NCBI GenBank assembly: GCA_001971685.1
Contig: CP019326.1
Coordinates: 372,001-436,000, forward strand
Length of the DNA: 64,000 nucleotides
Reading direction: 5' to 3'
Source: Halomonas sp. 1513
GTDB taxonomy: Bacteria; Pseudomonadota; Gammaproteobacteria; Pseudomonadales; Halomonadaceae
The notes under the pieces were generated by a model. That model searched no databases. It saw nothing but the letters and a program-made list of their open reading frames with translations, and was not told where the DNA came from. Made by a program: the position numbers and the translations under genes. Positions 50,855-60,249 of the stretch are shown here, in pieces. Position 1 is the stretch's first letter. Every line of letters begins with the position of its first letter.

Positions 50855-51655
50855 TCAGCCGCGCTGGAAGACGATCTCGAGCACGAACCTGCTGCCGAAG
50901 TAGGCCAGCAGCAGCAGCGCGGTGCCGCCCAGGGTCCAGCGCACCGCGCGCAGGCCGCGCCAGCCGCGGAAGTGGCGACCGGCAAGCAGGATCGCGAACA
51001 GCACCCAGGCGGCCAGCGACAGGATCGTCTTGTGTGCCAGATGCTGGGCGAACAGGTTATCGAGGAACACGAAGCCGCTGGCGATCGACAGGGTGAGCAG
51101 CAGCATGCCGGCCCAGATCAATTCGAACAGGACGCGCTCCATGGTGGTCAGCGGCGGCAGCGCCTGGACCAGGCCGCGGATATGGTGGTGACGCAGGGCC
51201 TGATTCTGCAGCCCCACCAGCACCGCCTGTACCGCCGCGATGGCCAGCACCGCAAAGGCCAGCGCCGAGCTGATCACGTGTAGCGCGATACCCGGCGTCA
51301 GGCCGCTGTCGCGGGCCGGTGCGGGCAGGCCCACCGCCAGCAGCAGGCTGGCGGCGGCCAGCGGGAACAGCGCGGTGGCGACATTGATGATCGGCTTGAC
51401 CATGCTGCCGCCGAGCAGCACGGCGGTGATCACCGCGCTCACCACGGCCGCGCTGGACGACAGTCCCAGCCACAGGCCGTCGGCCTCGCGCATCATGGCC
51501 ACGATCACCAGCGCATGACAGAGCAGCGCTGCCGCCCCGACGCCGCGCACCAGCGCCGGGCGCGAAGGCACGCGGCGCACCAGCGTCAAGCCCTGCCAAG
51601 AGGCCGCGCCGAGGTAGAGAATCATGGCAAGAAGGGCAAAAGGGAGCGCCTGCAT
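50855..51655 (-). CDS. Cytochrome c assembly (CcsA/YpjD)-family membrane protein
   Basis: A 266-residue inner-membrane protein with about eight TM segments, beginning MQALPFALLAMILYLGAASW. The conserved C-terminal part, ILLAGRHFRGWRGLRAVRWT, is typical of the YpjD branch of the CcsA heme-handling family. Start 51655 is chosen because the hydrophobic N-terminus begins there; the longer frame upstream covers the ffh promoter. Its position next to CorB and divergent from ffh is the same as ypjD in E. coli. Exact function is not settled. Confidence 0.85.
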   Translation of the reverse strand: MQALPFALLAMILYLGAASWQGLTLVRRVPSRPALVRGVGAAALLCHALVIVAMMREADGLWLGLSSSAAVVSAVITAVLLGGSMVKPIINVATALFPLAAASLLLAVGLPAPARDSGLTPGIALHVISSALAFAVLAIAAVQAVLVGLQNQALRHHHIRGLVQALPPLTTMERVLFELIWAGMLLLTLSIASGFVFLDNLFAQHLAHKTILSLAAWVLFAILLAGRHFRGWRGLRAVRWTLGGTALLLLAYFGSRFVLEIVFQRG

Positions 51656-51754
51656 CGGTAGCTGTCCATGCGCCGTCGAAGTCGGCAGTTGGCTGGAAAT
51701 GAGATCCGAGCCGCTACTATACCCAATCCGCTCGACGCCGCCCAGCCGGCGCCA

Positions 51755-51783
51755 TGGAGACTGGCCCTGGTTGTGCGTATAAT
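51755..51783 (+). promoter_or_regulatory. Putative sigma70 promoter of ffh
   Basis: A perfect -10 box TATAAT (51778-51783) with TGGAGA (51755-51760) 17 bases upstream. It is 38 bases before the ffh start, in the intergenic region shared with the divergent ccsA-like gene. Confidence 0.65.
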
Positions 51784-51821
51784 CGTCGCCCAACGCCAAG
51801 GCACATTGCCGGAGAGGCATC

Positions 51822-53258
51822 ATGTTCGAGAATCTGTCGGAACGTCTATCCAAGACGCTCAAGTCCATCAGCGGTCACGCCAAACTGACCGAGGACAATA
51901 TCAAGGACACCCTGCGCGAAGTGCGTCGGGCACTGCTCGAGGCCGACGTCGCGCTGCCGGTGGTCAAGGCCTTCATCGACCGGGTGCGCGAGCGCGCGGT
52001 GGGCCAGGAAGTCTCCAAGAGCCTGTCGCCGGGCCAGCAGTTCGTCAAGATCGTCCAGCAGGAGCTCGAGGCGGTCATGGGCGAGGCCAACGAGGGGCTC
52101 AGCCTCAAGGGCTCGCCGGCGGTGGTGCTGATGGCCGGCCTGCAGGGCGCGGGCAAGACCACCTCGGTGGCCAAGCTGGCGCGCTATCTCAAGGAGCGCG
52201 AGAAGAAGAAGGTGCTGGTGGTCTCTGCCGACGTCTATCGTCCGGCGGCCATCGACCAGCTCGAGACCCTGGCCAGCGAGGTCGGCGTCGAGTTCTTCCC
52301 GTCGCGCAGCGACCAGCAGCCGGTGGCCATCGCCGAGGCGGCGATCAAGCACGCCAAGATCCAGTTCCACGACGTGGTGTTGGTCGATACCGCCGGCCGC
52401 CTGGCCATCGACGAAGCGATGATGGCCGAGATTCAGGCGCTGCATAAGGCCGTCTCGCCCCAGGAAACCCTGTTCGTGGTCGATGCCATGACCGGTCAGG
52501 ATGCCGCCAACACCGCCAAGGCCTTCCACGAGGCGCTGCCGCTGACCGGGGTGATCCTGACCAAGGCCGACGGCGATGCGCGTGGCGGTGCGGCGCTGTC
52601 GGTGCGCCATGTCACCGGCAAGCCGATCAAGTTCATGGGCATGGGCGAGAAGGTCGATGCCCTGGAGCCCTTCCACCCCGACCGGGTGGCATCGCGGATC
52701 CTCGGCATGGGCGACGTGCTGTCGCTGATCGAGGAGGCCGAGCGCACCGTCGACAAGGCCAAGGCCGACAAGCTGGCCAAGAAGGTCAAGAAGGGCGACG
52801 GCTTCGATCTCGAGGACTTCCGCGATCAGCTGCAGCAGCTAAAGAAGATGGGCGGCATGGGTGGCCTGATGAGCAAGCTGCCGGGCATGGGGCAGATGGC
52901 CGAGATGGCTCAGGGGCCCGGGCCGGAGAAGGAGCTCGGCAAGCTCGAGGCGCTGATCAACTCGATGACGCCCAAGGAGCGCCACAAGCCGGAGATCATC
53001 AACGGCTCGCGCAAGCGTCGCATTGCCGCCGGTGCCGGCCTGCAGGTGCCGGACCTCAACCGCCTGCTCAAGCAGCACAAGCAGATGCAGAAGATGATGA
53101 AGAAGGCCGGCAAGAAGGGCGGCATGCAGAAGATGATGCGCGGCATGTCCGGCATGATGGGCGGCGGCGGCCCGGGAGGCCCGGGTGGCCCGATGGGCGG
53201 CGGTGGCATGGGCGGCCCGGGGGGCATGGGCGGTCCCGGCGGCTTCCCGTGGCGCTGA
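51822..53258 (+). CDS. ffh: Signal recognition particle GTPase Ffh
   Basis: Protein part of the bacterial SRP; binds 4.5S RNA and signal peptides and docks with FtsY. The NG domain has the P-loop GLQGAGKTTSVAKLA (about 105-119), DVYRPAAIDQL, DTAGRLAIDE and TKADGDARGG. The M domain has GMGDVLSLIEEAE then SRKRRIAAGAGL with the RNA-binding segment. The C-terminal tail is an unusually long Gly/Met/Pro-rich stretch (last 45 residues). Length 478. Confidence 0.97.
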   Translation: MFENLSERLSKTLKSISGHAKLTEDNIKDTLREVRRALLEADVALPVVKAFIDRVRERAVGQEVSKSLSPGQQFVKIVQQELEAVMGEANEGLSLKGSPAVVLMAGLQGAGKTTSVAKLARYLKEREKKKVLVVSADVYRPAAIDQLETLASEVGVEFFPSRSDQQPVAIAEAAIKHAKIQFHDVVLVDTAGRLAIDEAMMAEIQALHKAVSPQETLFVVDAMTGQDAANTAKAFHEALPLTGVILTKADGDARGGAALSVRHVTGKPIKFMGMGEKVDALEPFHPDRVASRILGMGDVLSLIEEAERTVDKAKADKLAKKVKKGDGFDLEDFRDQLQQLKKMGGMGGLMSKLPGMGQMAEMAQGPGPEKELGKLEALINSMTPKERHKPEIINGSRKRRIAAGAGLQVPDLNRLLKQHKQMQKMMKKAGKKGGMQKMMRGMSGMMGGGGPGGPGGPMGGGGMGGPGGMGGPGGFPWR

Positions 53259-53282
53259 GCGTGCGGCCAAGGCGGAAAAAGG

Positions 53283-53311
53283 TTTCCAAGCGGGGGCGTT
53301 TTCCGTAGAAT
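53283..53311 (+). promoter_or_regulatory. Putative sigma70 promoter of rpsP-rimM-trmD
   Basis: TTTCCA (53283-53288) and TAGAAT (53306-53311) are separated by 17 bases. They lie about 105 bases before rpsP, in the non-coding gap after ffh. Confidence 0.5.
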
Positions 53312-53415
53312 GCTGCGTCTTCGTGGCAGGACCGCGTGACCCACCGCGGCCCGCCGCCCGAGCAGCAGTAAGCAAATGACATTTCAGCAACTCCAACCGA
53401 AGGACTGTTAACGCA

Positions 53416-53664
53416 ATGGTTACCATTCGTCTGGCACGTGGTGGCGCCAAGAAGCGTCCCTTCTATCACCTGACTGTAAGCGACTCGCGCAAGTCTCGTG
53501 ACGGCCGCTTCATCGAGCGCGTCGGCTTCTTCAACCCGGTGGCCCGCGGCCAGGAAGAGCGCCTGCGCGTCGACCTCGACCGCGTGACTCACTGGCAGAG
53601 CCAGGGCGCCCAGGTCTCCGACCGCGTCGCCGAACTCCTCAAGGAAGCCCGCAAGCAGGCCTGA
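53416..53664 (+). CDS. rpsP: 30S ribosomal protein S16
   Basis: An 82-residue ribosomal protein with the family start [19 protein letters not shown], then [20 protein letters not shown]. First gene of the conserved rpsP-rimM-trmD-rplS cluster. Confidence 0.98.
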   Translation: MVTIRLARGGAKKRPFYHLTVSDSRKSRDGRFIERVGFFNPVARGQEERLRVDLDRVTHWQSQGAQVSDRVAELLKEARKQA

Positions 53665-53669
53665 GCCTG

Positions 53670-54236
53670 ATGCGTGACGCCGTGAGAGAGTCATTAGCCG
53701 GCCCCGAGACGGGCAGCGACGACCAGTACGTGGTGCTGGGCAAGCTGACCAGTCCCTACGGGGTCAAGGGCTGGCTGAAGGTGTATTCGTACACCAGCCC
53801 GATGGACGGCATCCTCGACTACCCCGAGTGGCAGCTGCGCCTCGACGGCAATACCGTCACCCGGCGCTTGAGCCAGGGGCGGCGCCAAGGCAAGGGCCTG
53901 GTGGCCTGTCTTGAAGGGATGACGTCGCGTGAGCTGGCCGAGCAGTGGGCGGGGGCGGAGATTCTGCTGCCCAAGCATGCCCTGCCGCGCCTCGCGCCGG
54001 GTGAGTATTACTGGCATCAGTTGGAAGGCCTGCGCGTGATGACTCGCGAGGGCGTCGACCTGGGCCGCGTCAGCTACCTGTTCGAGACCGGCGCCAACGA
54101 CGTGCTGGTGGTCAGGGGCGATGCCGAGGCCGTCGACGACAAGGAGCGGCTGCTGCCGTTTCTACCCGACCAGGTGGTGCTTGAGGTGGATCTCGACGCC
54201 GAGAAGATGACGGTGGAGTGGGATCCCGACTTCTAG
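53670..54236 (+). CDS. rimM: Ribosome maturation factor RimM
   Basis: A 188-residue 16S rRNA processing protein that binds S19 during 30S assembly. The N-terminal part has LGKLTSPYGVKGWLKVYSYT. The C-terminal PRC-barrel has EYYWHQLEGLRVMTREGVDL and LPFLPDQVVLEVDLD. The first 20 residues form a short extension before the conserved domain. It starts five bases after rpsP. Confidence 0.95.
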   Translation: MRDAVRESLAGPETGSDDQYVVLGKLTSPYGVKGWLKVYSYTSPMDGILDYPEWQLRLDGNTVTRRLSQGRRQGKGLVACLEGMTSRELAEQWAGAEILLPKHALPRLAPGEYYWHQLEGLRVMTREGVDLGRVSYLFETGANDVLVVRGDAEAVDDKERLLPFLPDQVVLEVDLDAEKMTVEWDPDF

Positions 54237-54254
54237 CTGTCTGGAAATAGTGCC

Positions 54255-55046
54255 GTGTGGATTGGGGTTGTCTCGCTGTTCCCGGAGATGTTCGATGCGA
54301 TCAGCCGTTACGGGGTAACGGGGAGAGCGGTGAAGCAGGGGCTGCTGGAGCTGGAATTCTGGAATCCCCGGGACTACGCGACGGACAAGCACCGCACGGT
54401 GGATGACCGCCCCTACGGTGGCGGGCCGGGCATGCTGATGAAGGTCGACACCCTGCGCGCGGCGATCCATGCCGCCCGTGACCGCGCCGAGGCCGCCAGC
54501 GGCCGGCCGGCCAAGGTGATCTACCTCTCGCCCCAGGGGCGAGTGCTGGATCAGCAGGGGGTGCAGGAACTGGCCGGCGGCGGCCCGCTGGTGGTAGTGG
54601 CGGGGCGCTACGAAGGCATCGATGAGCGGGTGGTCGAGGCCGATATCGATGAAGAGTGGTCGATCGGCGACTATGTGCTGAGCGGCGGCGAGCTGCCGGC
54701 CATGGTACTGATCGACGCCGCGGCGCGGCTGGTGCCGGGGGTGCTGGGCCACCAGGACTCGGCGGTCGAGGACTCGTTCAACGACGGCCTGCTGGACTGC
54801 CCGCACTATACGCGCCCCGAGGCGATCGACGGGCGCCGGGTGCCGGACGTACTGCTCAGCGGCCACCACGGCGAGATTCGCCGTTGGCGCTTGAAGCAGT
54901 CACTGGGTCGCACCTGGCAGCGGCGCCCGGAACTGTTGCAGGACAAGGCGTTGAGCCGCGAACAGCGCAAGCTGCTCGAAGAGTTCATCGCCGACTACGC
55001 CGATCAGGCGGAGGTGCAGGGCACTCGTCCCGAGTCGGACGTCTGA
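54255..55046 (+). CDS. trmD: tRNA (guanine37-N1)-methyltransferase TrmD
   Basis: Methylates G37 next to the anticodon to prevent frameshifting. The start is GTG 54255 ([15 protein letters not shown]). Knot motifs are [54 protein letters not shown] and [14 protein letters not shown]. Length 263. It lies 18 bases after rimM. Confidence 0.97.
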   Translation: MWIGVVSLFPEMFDAISRYGVTGRAVKQGLLELEFWNPRDYATDKHRTVDDRPYGGGPGMLMKVDTLRAAIHAARDRAEAASGRPAKVIYLSPQGRVLDQQGVQELAGGGPLVVVAGRYEGIDERVVEADIDEEWSIGDYVLSGGELPAMVLIDAAARLVPGVLGHQDSAVEDSFNDGLLDCPHYTRPEAIDGRRVPDVLLSGHHGEIRRWRLKQSLGRTWQRRPELLQDKALSREQRKLLEEFIADYADQAEVQGTRPESDV

Positions 55047-55170
55047 GACGTCGACCGGCGAGGCACCTGTGTCACACACCAGCGATTCCCGCGTCATCGC
55101 AACAGCGGCGAGCGTCGGGGTCACAGCCAAGCGGCATGGCCGCTGGCATCAATGTATCGAGGAGCTAGCA

Positions 55171-55527
55171 ATGAGCAGCAAGAACAAGGTGATCCAGGCG
55201 ATCGAAGCCGAGCAGATGTCCAAGGAAATCCCGGCCTTTGCCCCGGGCGACACCGTGGTCGTCCAGGTCAAGGTCAAGGAAGGCACCCGCGAGCGTCTGC
55301 AGGCCTTCGAAGGCGTGGTGATCGGCAAGCGCAACCGCGGCCTCAACTCCGCCTTCACCGTGCGCAAGATCTCCCACGGTGTTGGCGTCGAGCGTACCTT
55401 CCAGACCTACAGCCCGCTGGTGGCGGCCATCGACGTCAAGCGTCGCGGTGACGTGCGTCAAGCCAAGCTGTACTACCTCCGCGAGCGCAGCGGCAAGTCC
55501 GCACGCATCAAGGAAAAGCTGGCCTAA
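55171..55527 (+). CDS. rplS: 50S ribosomal protein L19
   Basis: A 118-residue ribosomal protein at the 30S-50S interface. It has [40 protein letters not shown] and a basic C-terminus ending with [15 protein letters not shown] 55171 follows GAGGAGC; the frame is open further upstream, but the conserved protein begins here. Last gene of the ribosomal cluster, before a terminator. Confidence 0.97.
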   Translation: MSSKNKVIQAIEAEQMSKEIPAFAPGDTVVVQVKVKEGTRERLQAFEGVVIGKRNRGLNSAFTVRKISHGVGVERTFQTYSPLVAAIDVKRRGDVRQAKLYYLRERSGKSARIKEKLA

Positions 55528-55572
55528 GCGCCACCGCGCGATGGCCATGGCGTGCCGCATGGCGCGCCTCGC

Positions 55573-55607
55573 GAGACCCCGTCACCGCTTGCGCGGGGCG
55601 GGGTCTC
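55573..55607 (+). terminator. Terminator-like hairpin after rplS
   Basis: GAGACCCCG and CGGGGTCTC form a 9-bp stem around a 17-base loop, followed by GTTGCATT. The T-run is poor, but the position between rplS and xerD fits the end of the rpsP operon. Confidence 0.6.
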
Positions 55608-55643
55608 GTTGCATTCAGGGCCGGACTGGCCAAGCGAGGAGCG

Positions 55644-56534
55644 ATGCAGGATAGCGAGCGGATCGATGCGTTTCTCGACGCGCTGTGGCTGGAGCAGGGC
55701 GCCAGTGAGCACACCCTGGCCGCCTATCGGCGCGACCTCAGCGCCTGGGCGACGTGCCTCGCCGAACACGGCGAGTCGCTGCTGGCGCCGGGCAGTAGCC
55801 GCATCGCGGTGTGGCTCGAGGCACGCCGCGCCGCCGGCTACCAGCTGCGCAGCAACGCCCGGCTGGTGTCGAGCCTGCGGCGCTTCTACCGCTGGGCGCT
55901 GGGCGAGGGCCTGATCGAGCGCGATCCGCTGGCCGAGGTGCGGCTGCCGCGGGTGCAGCCCAATCTGCCCGATACGCTCGACGAGGAGGAGGTGGAGCGG
56001 CTGCTGGCGGCGCCGGACACCGATACCCCGCTGGGGCTGCGCGACCGCACCATGCTCGAGGTCCTCTATGCCGGCGGCCTGCGTGTCTCGGAGCTGGTCG
56101 GGCTGACGGTGGATGCCGTCAACCCGCGCCAGGGCGTGGTGCGCGTGCTGGGCAAGGGCGACAAGGAGCGGCTGGTACCGCTCGGCGAGGAGGCGCTAGT
56201 GTGGGTCGAGCGCTACCTGCGCGGCGGGCGCGGTGCGCTGATGAGCGATATCACCCGGCCGCCGCTGTTTCCCGGCCGCCACGACCGCTGCATGACCCGC
56301 CAGACCTTCTGGCACCGCATCAAGGCCCATGCGCGTCGCGCCGGTATCGACAAGCCGCTGTCGCCGCACACGCTGCGCCATGCGTTTGCCACGCACCTGT
56401 TGAATCATGGTGCCAATTTGCGTGTCGTACAGCTGCTGCTGGGTCACAGCGACCTGTCGACGACCCAGATTTATACGCACGTTGCCCAGGCTCGCCTGGA
56501 AACACTGCACGCCGATCACCATCCTCGAGGTTGA
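55644..56534 (+). CDS. xerD: Site-specific tyrosine recombinase XerD
   Basis: Resolves chromosome dimers at dif together with XerC. Core-binding SAM-like domain (residues 1-95) with TLAAYRRDLSAW. Catalytic domain with YAGGLRVSELVGL (Arg), LSPHTLRHAFATHLLNHGAN (His-x-x-Arg), LLGHSDLSTTQIYTHVAQ (His and Tyr). Length 296. The neighbour dsbC is the one seen in related gammaproteobacteria. This is chromosomal and unrelated to the island recombinases. Confidence 0.93.
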   Translation: MQDSERIDAFLDALWLEQGASEHTLAAYRRDLSAWATCLAEHGESLLAPGSSRIAVWLEARRAAGYQLRSNARLVSSLRRFYRWALGEGLIERDPLAEVRLPRVQPNLPDTLDEEEVERLLAAPDTDTPLGLRDRTMLEVLYAGGLRVSELVGLTVDAVNPRQGVVRVLGKGDKERLVPLGEEALVWVERYLRGGRGALMSDITRPPLFPGRHDRCMTRQTFWHRIKAHARRAGIDKPLSPHTLRHAFATHLLNHGANLRVVQLLLGHSDLSTTQIYTHVAQARLETLHADHHPRG

Positions 56535-56536
56535 AC

Positions 56537-57277
56537 ATGACGTCATCACTGCCTGCCCTGCTGAGCCGCCTGCTGGCCGCCTCCCTGTTCGCCGTCAGCG
56601 CCTCTGCGCTGGCCTCCACCCATCATCAGCTGGCCGAGCGGCTGACCGTCAACGGCGAGCCGATGCCGGTGGAGGAGGTGCGCGAGACGCCGCTGTCGGG
56701 CTTTTTCGAGGTGCGCCTGGAGAACGGCGAAACCTTCTACAGCGATGCGGCGGGCGAGTATTTCCTGGTCGGCGATATCTACCAGAACGCCGACAGCGGC
56801 CTGGTCAACATTACCGAGCAGGGGCGCAATGAACAGCGGGCCGAGCGCCTGGCGGGCGTTGCCGAGCAGGACAAGGTGGTATTCCGCGGCGCCGAAAGCC
56901 AGGCGGTGGTCTATGTCTTCACCGACCCGACCTGCCCTTACTGCCGCAAATTCCACGAAGAGGTGCCGCAGCTCAACGCCATGGGCATCGAGGTGCACTA
57001 TCTGGCCTTTCCGCGCTCGGGGTTGAATGCCGAGGGGGGGCGTATCCTGCAGCAGATCTGGTGTGCCGACAGCGGCAGCGAAGCGATGACTGACGCCAAG
57101 CGTGAAGTTCGTCTCGACAATGGTCATGGCTGCGACAATCCGGTCGAGGACCAGTATCATCTGGGTCTGGATGTCGGCGTCCAGGGTACGCCGGCGATCA
57201 TCCTGCCAGATGGCCGCATGGTGCCGGGCTACGTGCCCGCCGAGCGCCTGGCCGAGATGCTCGAGATCAATCAGTAA
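56537..57277 (+). CDS. dsbC: Periplasmic disulfide isomerase DsbC
   Basis: Thiol:disulfide isomerase, 246 residues. A signal peptide (LLAASLFAVSASALA) is followed by the N-terminal dimerisation domain (DAAGEYFLVGDIYQ). The thioredoxin fold has the active site TDPTCPYCRKFH (Cys133 and Cys136) and the cis-Pro loop VQGTPAIILPDGRMVPGY. ATG 56537 is two bases after the xerD stop, so the two are likely one transcript. Confidence 0.94.
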   Translation: MTSSLPALLSRLLAASLFAVSASALASTHHQLAERLTVNGEPMPVEEVRETPLSGFFEVRLENGETFYSDAAGEYFLVGDIYQNADSGLVNITEQGRNEQRAERLAGVAEQDKVVFRGAESQAVVYVFTDPTCPYCRKFHEEVPQLNAMGIEVHYLAFPRSGLNAEGGRILQQIWCADSGSEAMTDAKREVRLDNGHGCDNPVEDQYHLGLDVGVQGTPAIILPDGRMVPGYVPAERLAEMLEINQ

Positions 57278-57329
57278 GGCGCTTGACGCCCACAGCGACA
57301 CGCCATCACACAAGCAAGGGGAGAGCGAT

Positions 57330-58646
57330 TTGAAACCGGTGAGAGTGGGAATCTGTGGTTTGGGGACCGTCGGCGGTGGCACCTTCAACGTGCTGACGCG
57401 CAACGCCGACGACATCGCGCGGCGAGCCGGGCGGCCGATCGTCATCGAACAGGTGGCGATGCGTCGTGACAATCCGGACTGCGATACCACCGGCGTCAAG
57501 ACCACCGGCGACGTCTTCGAGGTGGCGCGCAACCCCGATATCGACGTGCTGGTCGAGCTGATCGGCGGCTACGACGTGGCCCGCGAGCTGGTACTCACCG
57601 CCATCGAGCACGGCAAGCACGTGGTTACCGCCAACAAGGCGCTGATCGCCGTACACGGCAACGAGATCTTCCAGGCCGCCCACGAGAAGGGCGTGATCGT
57701 CGCCTTCGAGGCGGCGGTGGCAGGCGGCATCCCGGTCATCAAGTCGCTGCGCGAGGGGCTGGGGGCCAACCGCATCCAGTGGCTGGCCGGCATCATCAAC
57801 GGCACCGGCAACTACATCCTCACCCATATGCGCGATGAGGGCCGTGCCTTCGAAGACGTGCTGGCCGAGGCCCAGGCGCTGGGCTATGCCGAAGCCGATC
57901 CGACCTTCGACATCGAGGGCATCGACGCCGCCCACAAGCTGACCATTCTCGCCTCGATCGCCTACGGCGTGCCGCTGCAGTTCGAGAAGGCTTATACCGA
58001 GGGCATCTCGCGGATCACCTCGGAAGACATCGAGCAGGCCGATAACCTCGGCTACACCATCAAGCACTTGGGCATCTCCAAGCGAACCGACGACGGCTTC
58101 GAGCTGCGCGTACATCCCACCCTGATTCCCAAGGAGCGGTTGCTGGCCAACGTGCACGGCGTCAAGAACGCCATCGCGATAATGGGCGATGCGGTTGGCC
58201 CGACCCTCTACTACGGCGCCGGCGCGGGTTCCGAGCCGACCGCCTCGGCGGTGGTCGCCGACCTGCTCGATGTGGCCCGCGACATCACCACCGCCCACCG
58301 CTACCGGGTGCCCTACTTGGCGTTTGGCGGGATTACCGATGTCGAGAATAACCTGCCGATGCTGCCCATGGAGGAGATCGTCACCGCCTACTACCTGCGG
58401 CTGCTGGCGGTGGACCGCCCCGGGGTGCTGGCGCGGGTGGCGACGATCCTCTCCGAGCAGGGCATCTCGATCGAGGCGATCATCCAGAAAGAGGCTACCG
58501 AGGGCGAGCTGGTGCCGATCATCCTGCTTACCCACCGCACCCGCGAGAAGAACATGAACGACGCCATCCGTCAGCTCGAGTCGCTGGCCGATATCGCCGG
58601 TCCGCTGACCCGCATCCGCGTCGAATCGCTGGACGAGCAGGAATAA
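57330..58646 (+). CDS. hom: Homoserine dehydrogenase
   Basis: NAD(P)H-dependent step from aspartate semialdehyde to homoserine. The Rossmann motif is VGICGLGTVGGGTFNVL, followed by ANKALIAVHGNEIFQAA. The catalytic region has GIINGTGNYILTHM and EADPTFDIEGIDAAHKL. The C-terminal ACT domain (RPGVLARVATILSEQGISIE) is the threonine-sensing part. The start is TTG 57330 behind GGGAGAG. Length 438, monofunctional (no aspartokinase). Operon with thrC, which begins four bases after the stop. Confidence 0.96.
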   Translation: MKPVRVGICGLGTVGGGTFNVLTRNADDIARRAGRPIVIEQVAMRRDNPDCDTTGVKTTGDVFEVARNPDIDVLVELIGGYDVARELVLTAIEHGKHVVTANKALIAVHGNEIFQAAHEKGVIVAFEAAVAGGIPVIKSLREGLGANRIQWLAGIINGTGNYILTHMRDEGRAFEDVLAEAQALGYAEADPTFDIEGIDAAHKLTILASIAYGVPLQFEKAYTEGISRITSEDIEQADNLGYTIKHLGISKRTDDGFELRVHPTLIPKERLLANVHGVKNAIAIMGDAVGPTLYYGAGAGSEPTASAVVADLLDVARDITTAHRYRVPYLAFGGITDVENNLPMLPMEEIVTAYYLRLLAVDRPGVLARVATILSEQGISIEAIIQKEATEGELVPIILLTHRTREKNMNDAIRQLESLADIAGPLTRIRVESLDEQE

Positions 58647-58650
58647 CACC

Positions 58651-60039
58651 ATGCGCTATATCAGTACCCGCGGGCAGGCGCCCGCGCTCTCCTTCGAGGA
58701 TGTCGTGCTGACTGGGATGGCCAGCGACGGCGGCCTCTATGTGCCGGAGCAAATCCCGCAGCTGAGCAGCGACGACCTGGCGGCGATGGCCGGACTCTCC
58801 TATGCCGAGATCGCCTTCCGGGTGATGAAGCCGTTCGTCAACGGCGAGATCGACGACGAGACGTTTCGTGGCATCGTTACCGAGGCGTACGCCTCGTTCA
58901 GCCACGATGCGGTGGTGCCGCTCAACCAGCTCGACGCCAATCACTTCCTGCTCGAGCTGTTCCACGGCCCGACGCTGGCCTTCAAGGACGTCGCCCTGCA
59001 GCTGCTCGGCCGGCTGCTCGACCACTTCCTGAGCAAGCGCGGCGAGCGTGCGGTGATCATGGGCGCCACCTCCGGCGATACCGGGTCCGCCGCCATCGAG
59101 GGCTGCCGCCACTGCGACAACCTCGATATCTTCATCCTCCACCCGCACAACCGGGTCTCCGAGGTGCAGCGTCGCCAGATGACCTCGGTGCTCGCCGACA
59201 ACGTCTTCAATATCGCCATCGAGGGCAACTTCGACGACGCCCAGGCGATGGTCAAGGCGAGCTTCGCCGATCAGTCGTTCTTGAACGGCACCCGGCTGGT
59301 GGCGGTCAACTCGATCAACTGGGCGCGCATCATGGCCCAGATCGTCTACTACGTGGCCGCTGGCGTGGCGCTGGGCGCGCCGCATCGCCAGGTCAGCTTC
59401 TGCGTGCCGTCGGCCAACTTCGGCAACGTCTTCGCCGGCTACATGGCGTCGCGCATGGGGCTGCCGGTCAAGCAGTTCATCATCGCCACCAACGCCAACG
59501 ACATTCTCCATCGCACCCTGGCCGCCAACGACTTCTCCAAGCAGGAGCTCAAGGCGACCCTGGCGCCGTCGATGGATATCGTGGTGTCGTCCAACTTCGA
59601 GCGCCTGCTGTTCGAGGCCTACGAGCGTGACGGCGAGGCGGTTCGCCAGCTGCTCGAACGCTTCCAGGCCGAGCCCACGGCGCTGGCCGAGGCGCCGCTC
59701 GAGCGGCTGCGCTCGCTGTTCGCCAGCCACAGTGTCGACGATGCCACCATCCTCGAGGTGATTCGCGAGGCGCACCACCGCACCAAGGAGCTGCTCGACC
59801 CGCATACCGCCACCGGCTATCGCGCCGCCGAGCGGGCGCGGGCCGATGCCGCCACGCCGATGATTACCCTGGCCACCGCCCACCCGGCCAAGTTCGCCGA
59901 GGCGGTGGTCAAGGCCGGCTTCCCGGGTGTGCCGCTGCCGCCGCATATGGACGACCTGCTGGAGCGCGAGGAGCGCTATGCCGTTTTGCCGGCGGAGCTC
60001 GCCGAGGTGCAGCAGTACGTGGCGGAGCATCGGCGGTAA
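58651..60039 (+). CDS. thrC: Threonine synthase
   Basis: PLP-dependent last step of threonine synthesis. RYISTRGQAPALSFEDVVL at the start, the PLP lysine in GPTLAFKDVALQ, ATSGDTGSAAIEG for phosphate binding and NSINWARIMAQIVYY in the core. Length 462, the long form. Its place after hom makes a threonine operon. Confidence 0.96.
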   Translation: MRYISTRGQAPALSFEDVVLTGMASDGGLYVPEQIPQLSSDDLAAMAGLSYAEIAFRVMKPFVNGEIDDETFRGIVTEAYASFSHDAVVPLNQLDANHFLLELFHGPTLAFKDVALQLLGRLLDHFLSKRGERAVIMGATSGDTGSAAIEGCRHCDNLDIFILHPHNRVSEVQRRQMTSVLADNVFNIAIEGNFDDAQAMVKASFADQSFLNGTRLVAVNSINWARIMAQIVYYVAAGVALGAPHRQVSFCVPSANFGNVFAGYMASRMGLPVKQFIIATNANDILHRTLAANDFSKQELKATLAPSMDIVVSSNFERLLFEAYERDGEAVRQLLERFQAEPTALAEAPLERLRSLFASHSVDDATILEVIREAHHRTKELLDPHTATGYRAAERARADAATPMITLATAHPAKFAEAVVKAGFPGVPLPPHMDDLLEREERYAVLPAELAEVQQYVAEHRR

Positions 60040-60249
60040 CCACTCCATGACCGTTGCTGGCCGGTTCGGGGCTGATCCGGCGACAGGTCTATGCGGGGGC
60101 GCTGTGAACCCATCCCTGGGCGCTACCGATTCCATCCCTGGAATCGGACCCCCGCTACGACCTGTCCCCGGCGCCCCTCACTATCGGTGCTGGCGCCCTG
60201 AACTTGGTTGTGACCGCAACACGCCCCTTCGTTGTAACAGGAGCCACGC

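Noticed and set aside
58528..60135. Minus-strand open frame of 535 codons
   Set aside because: Antisense to thrC, whose conserved motifs are plain.
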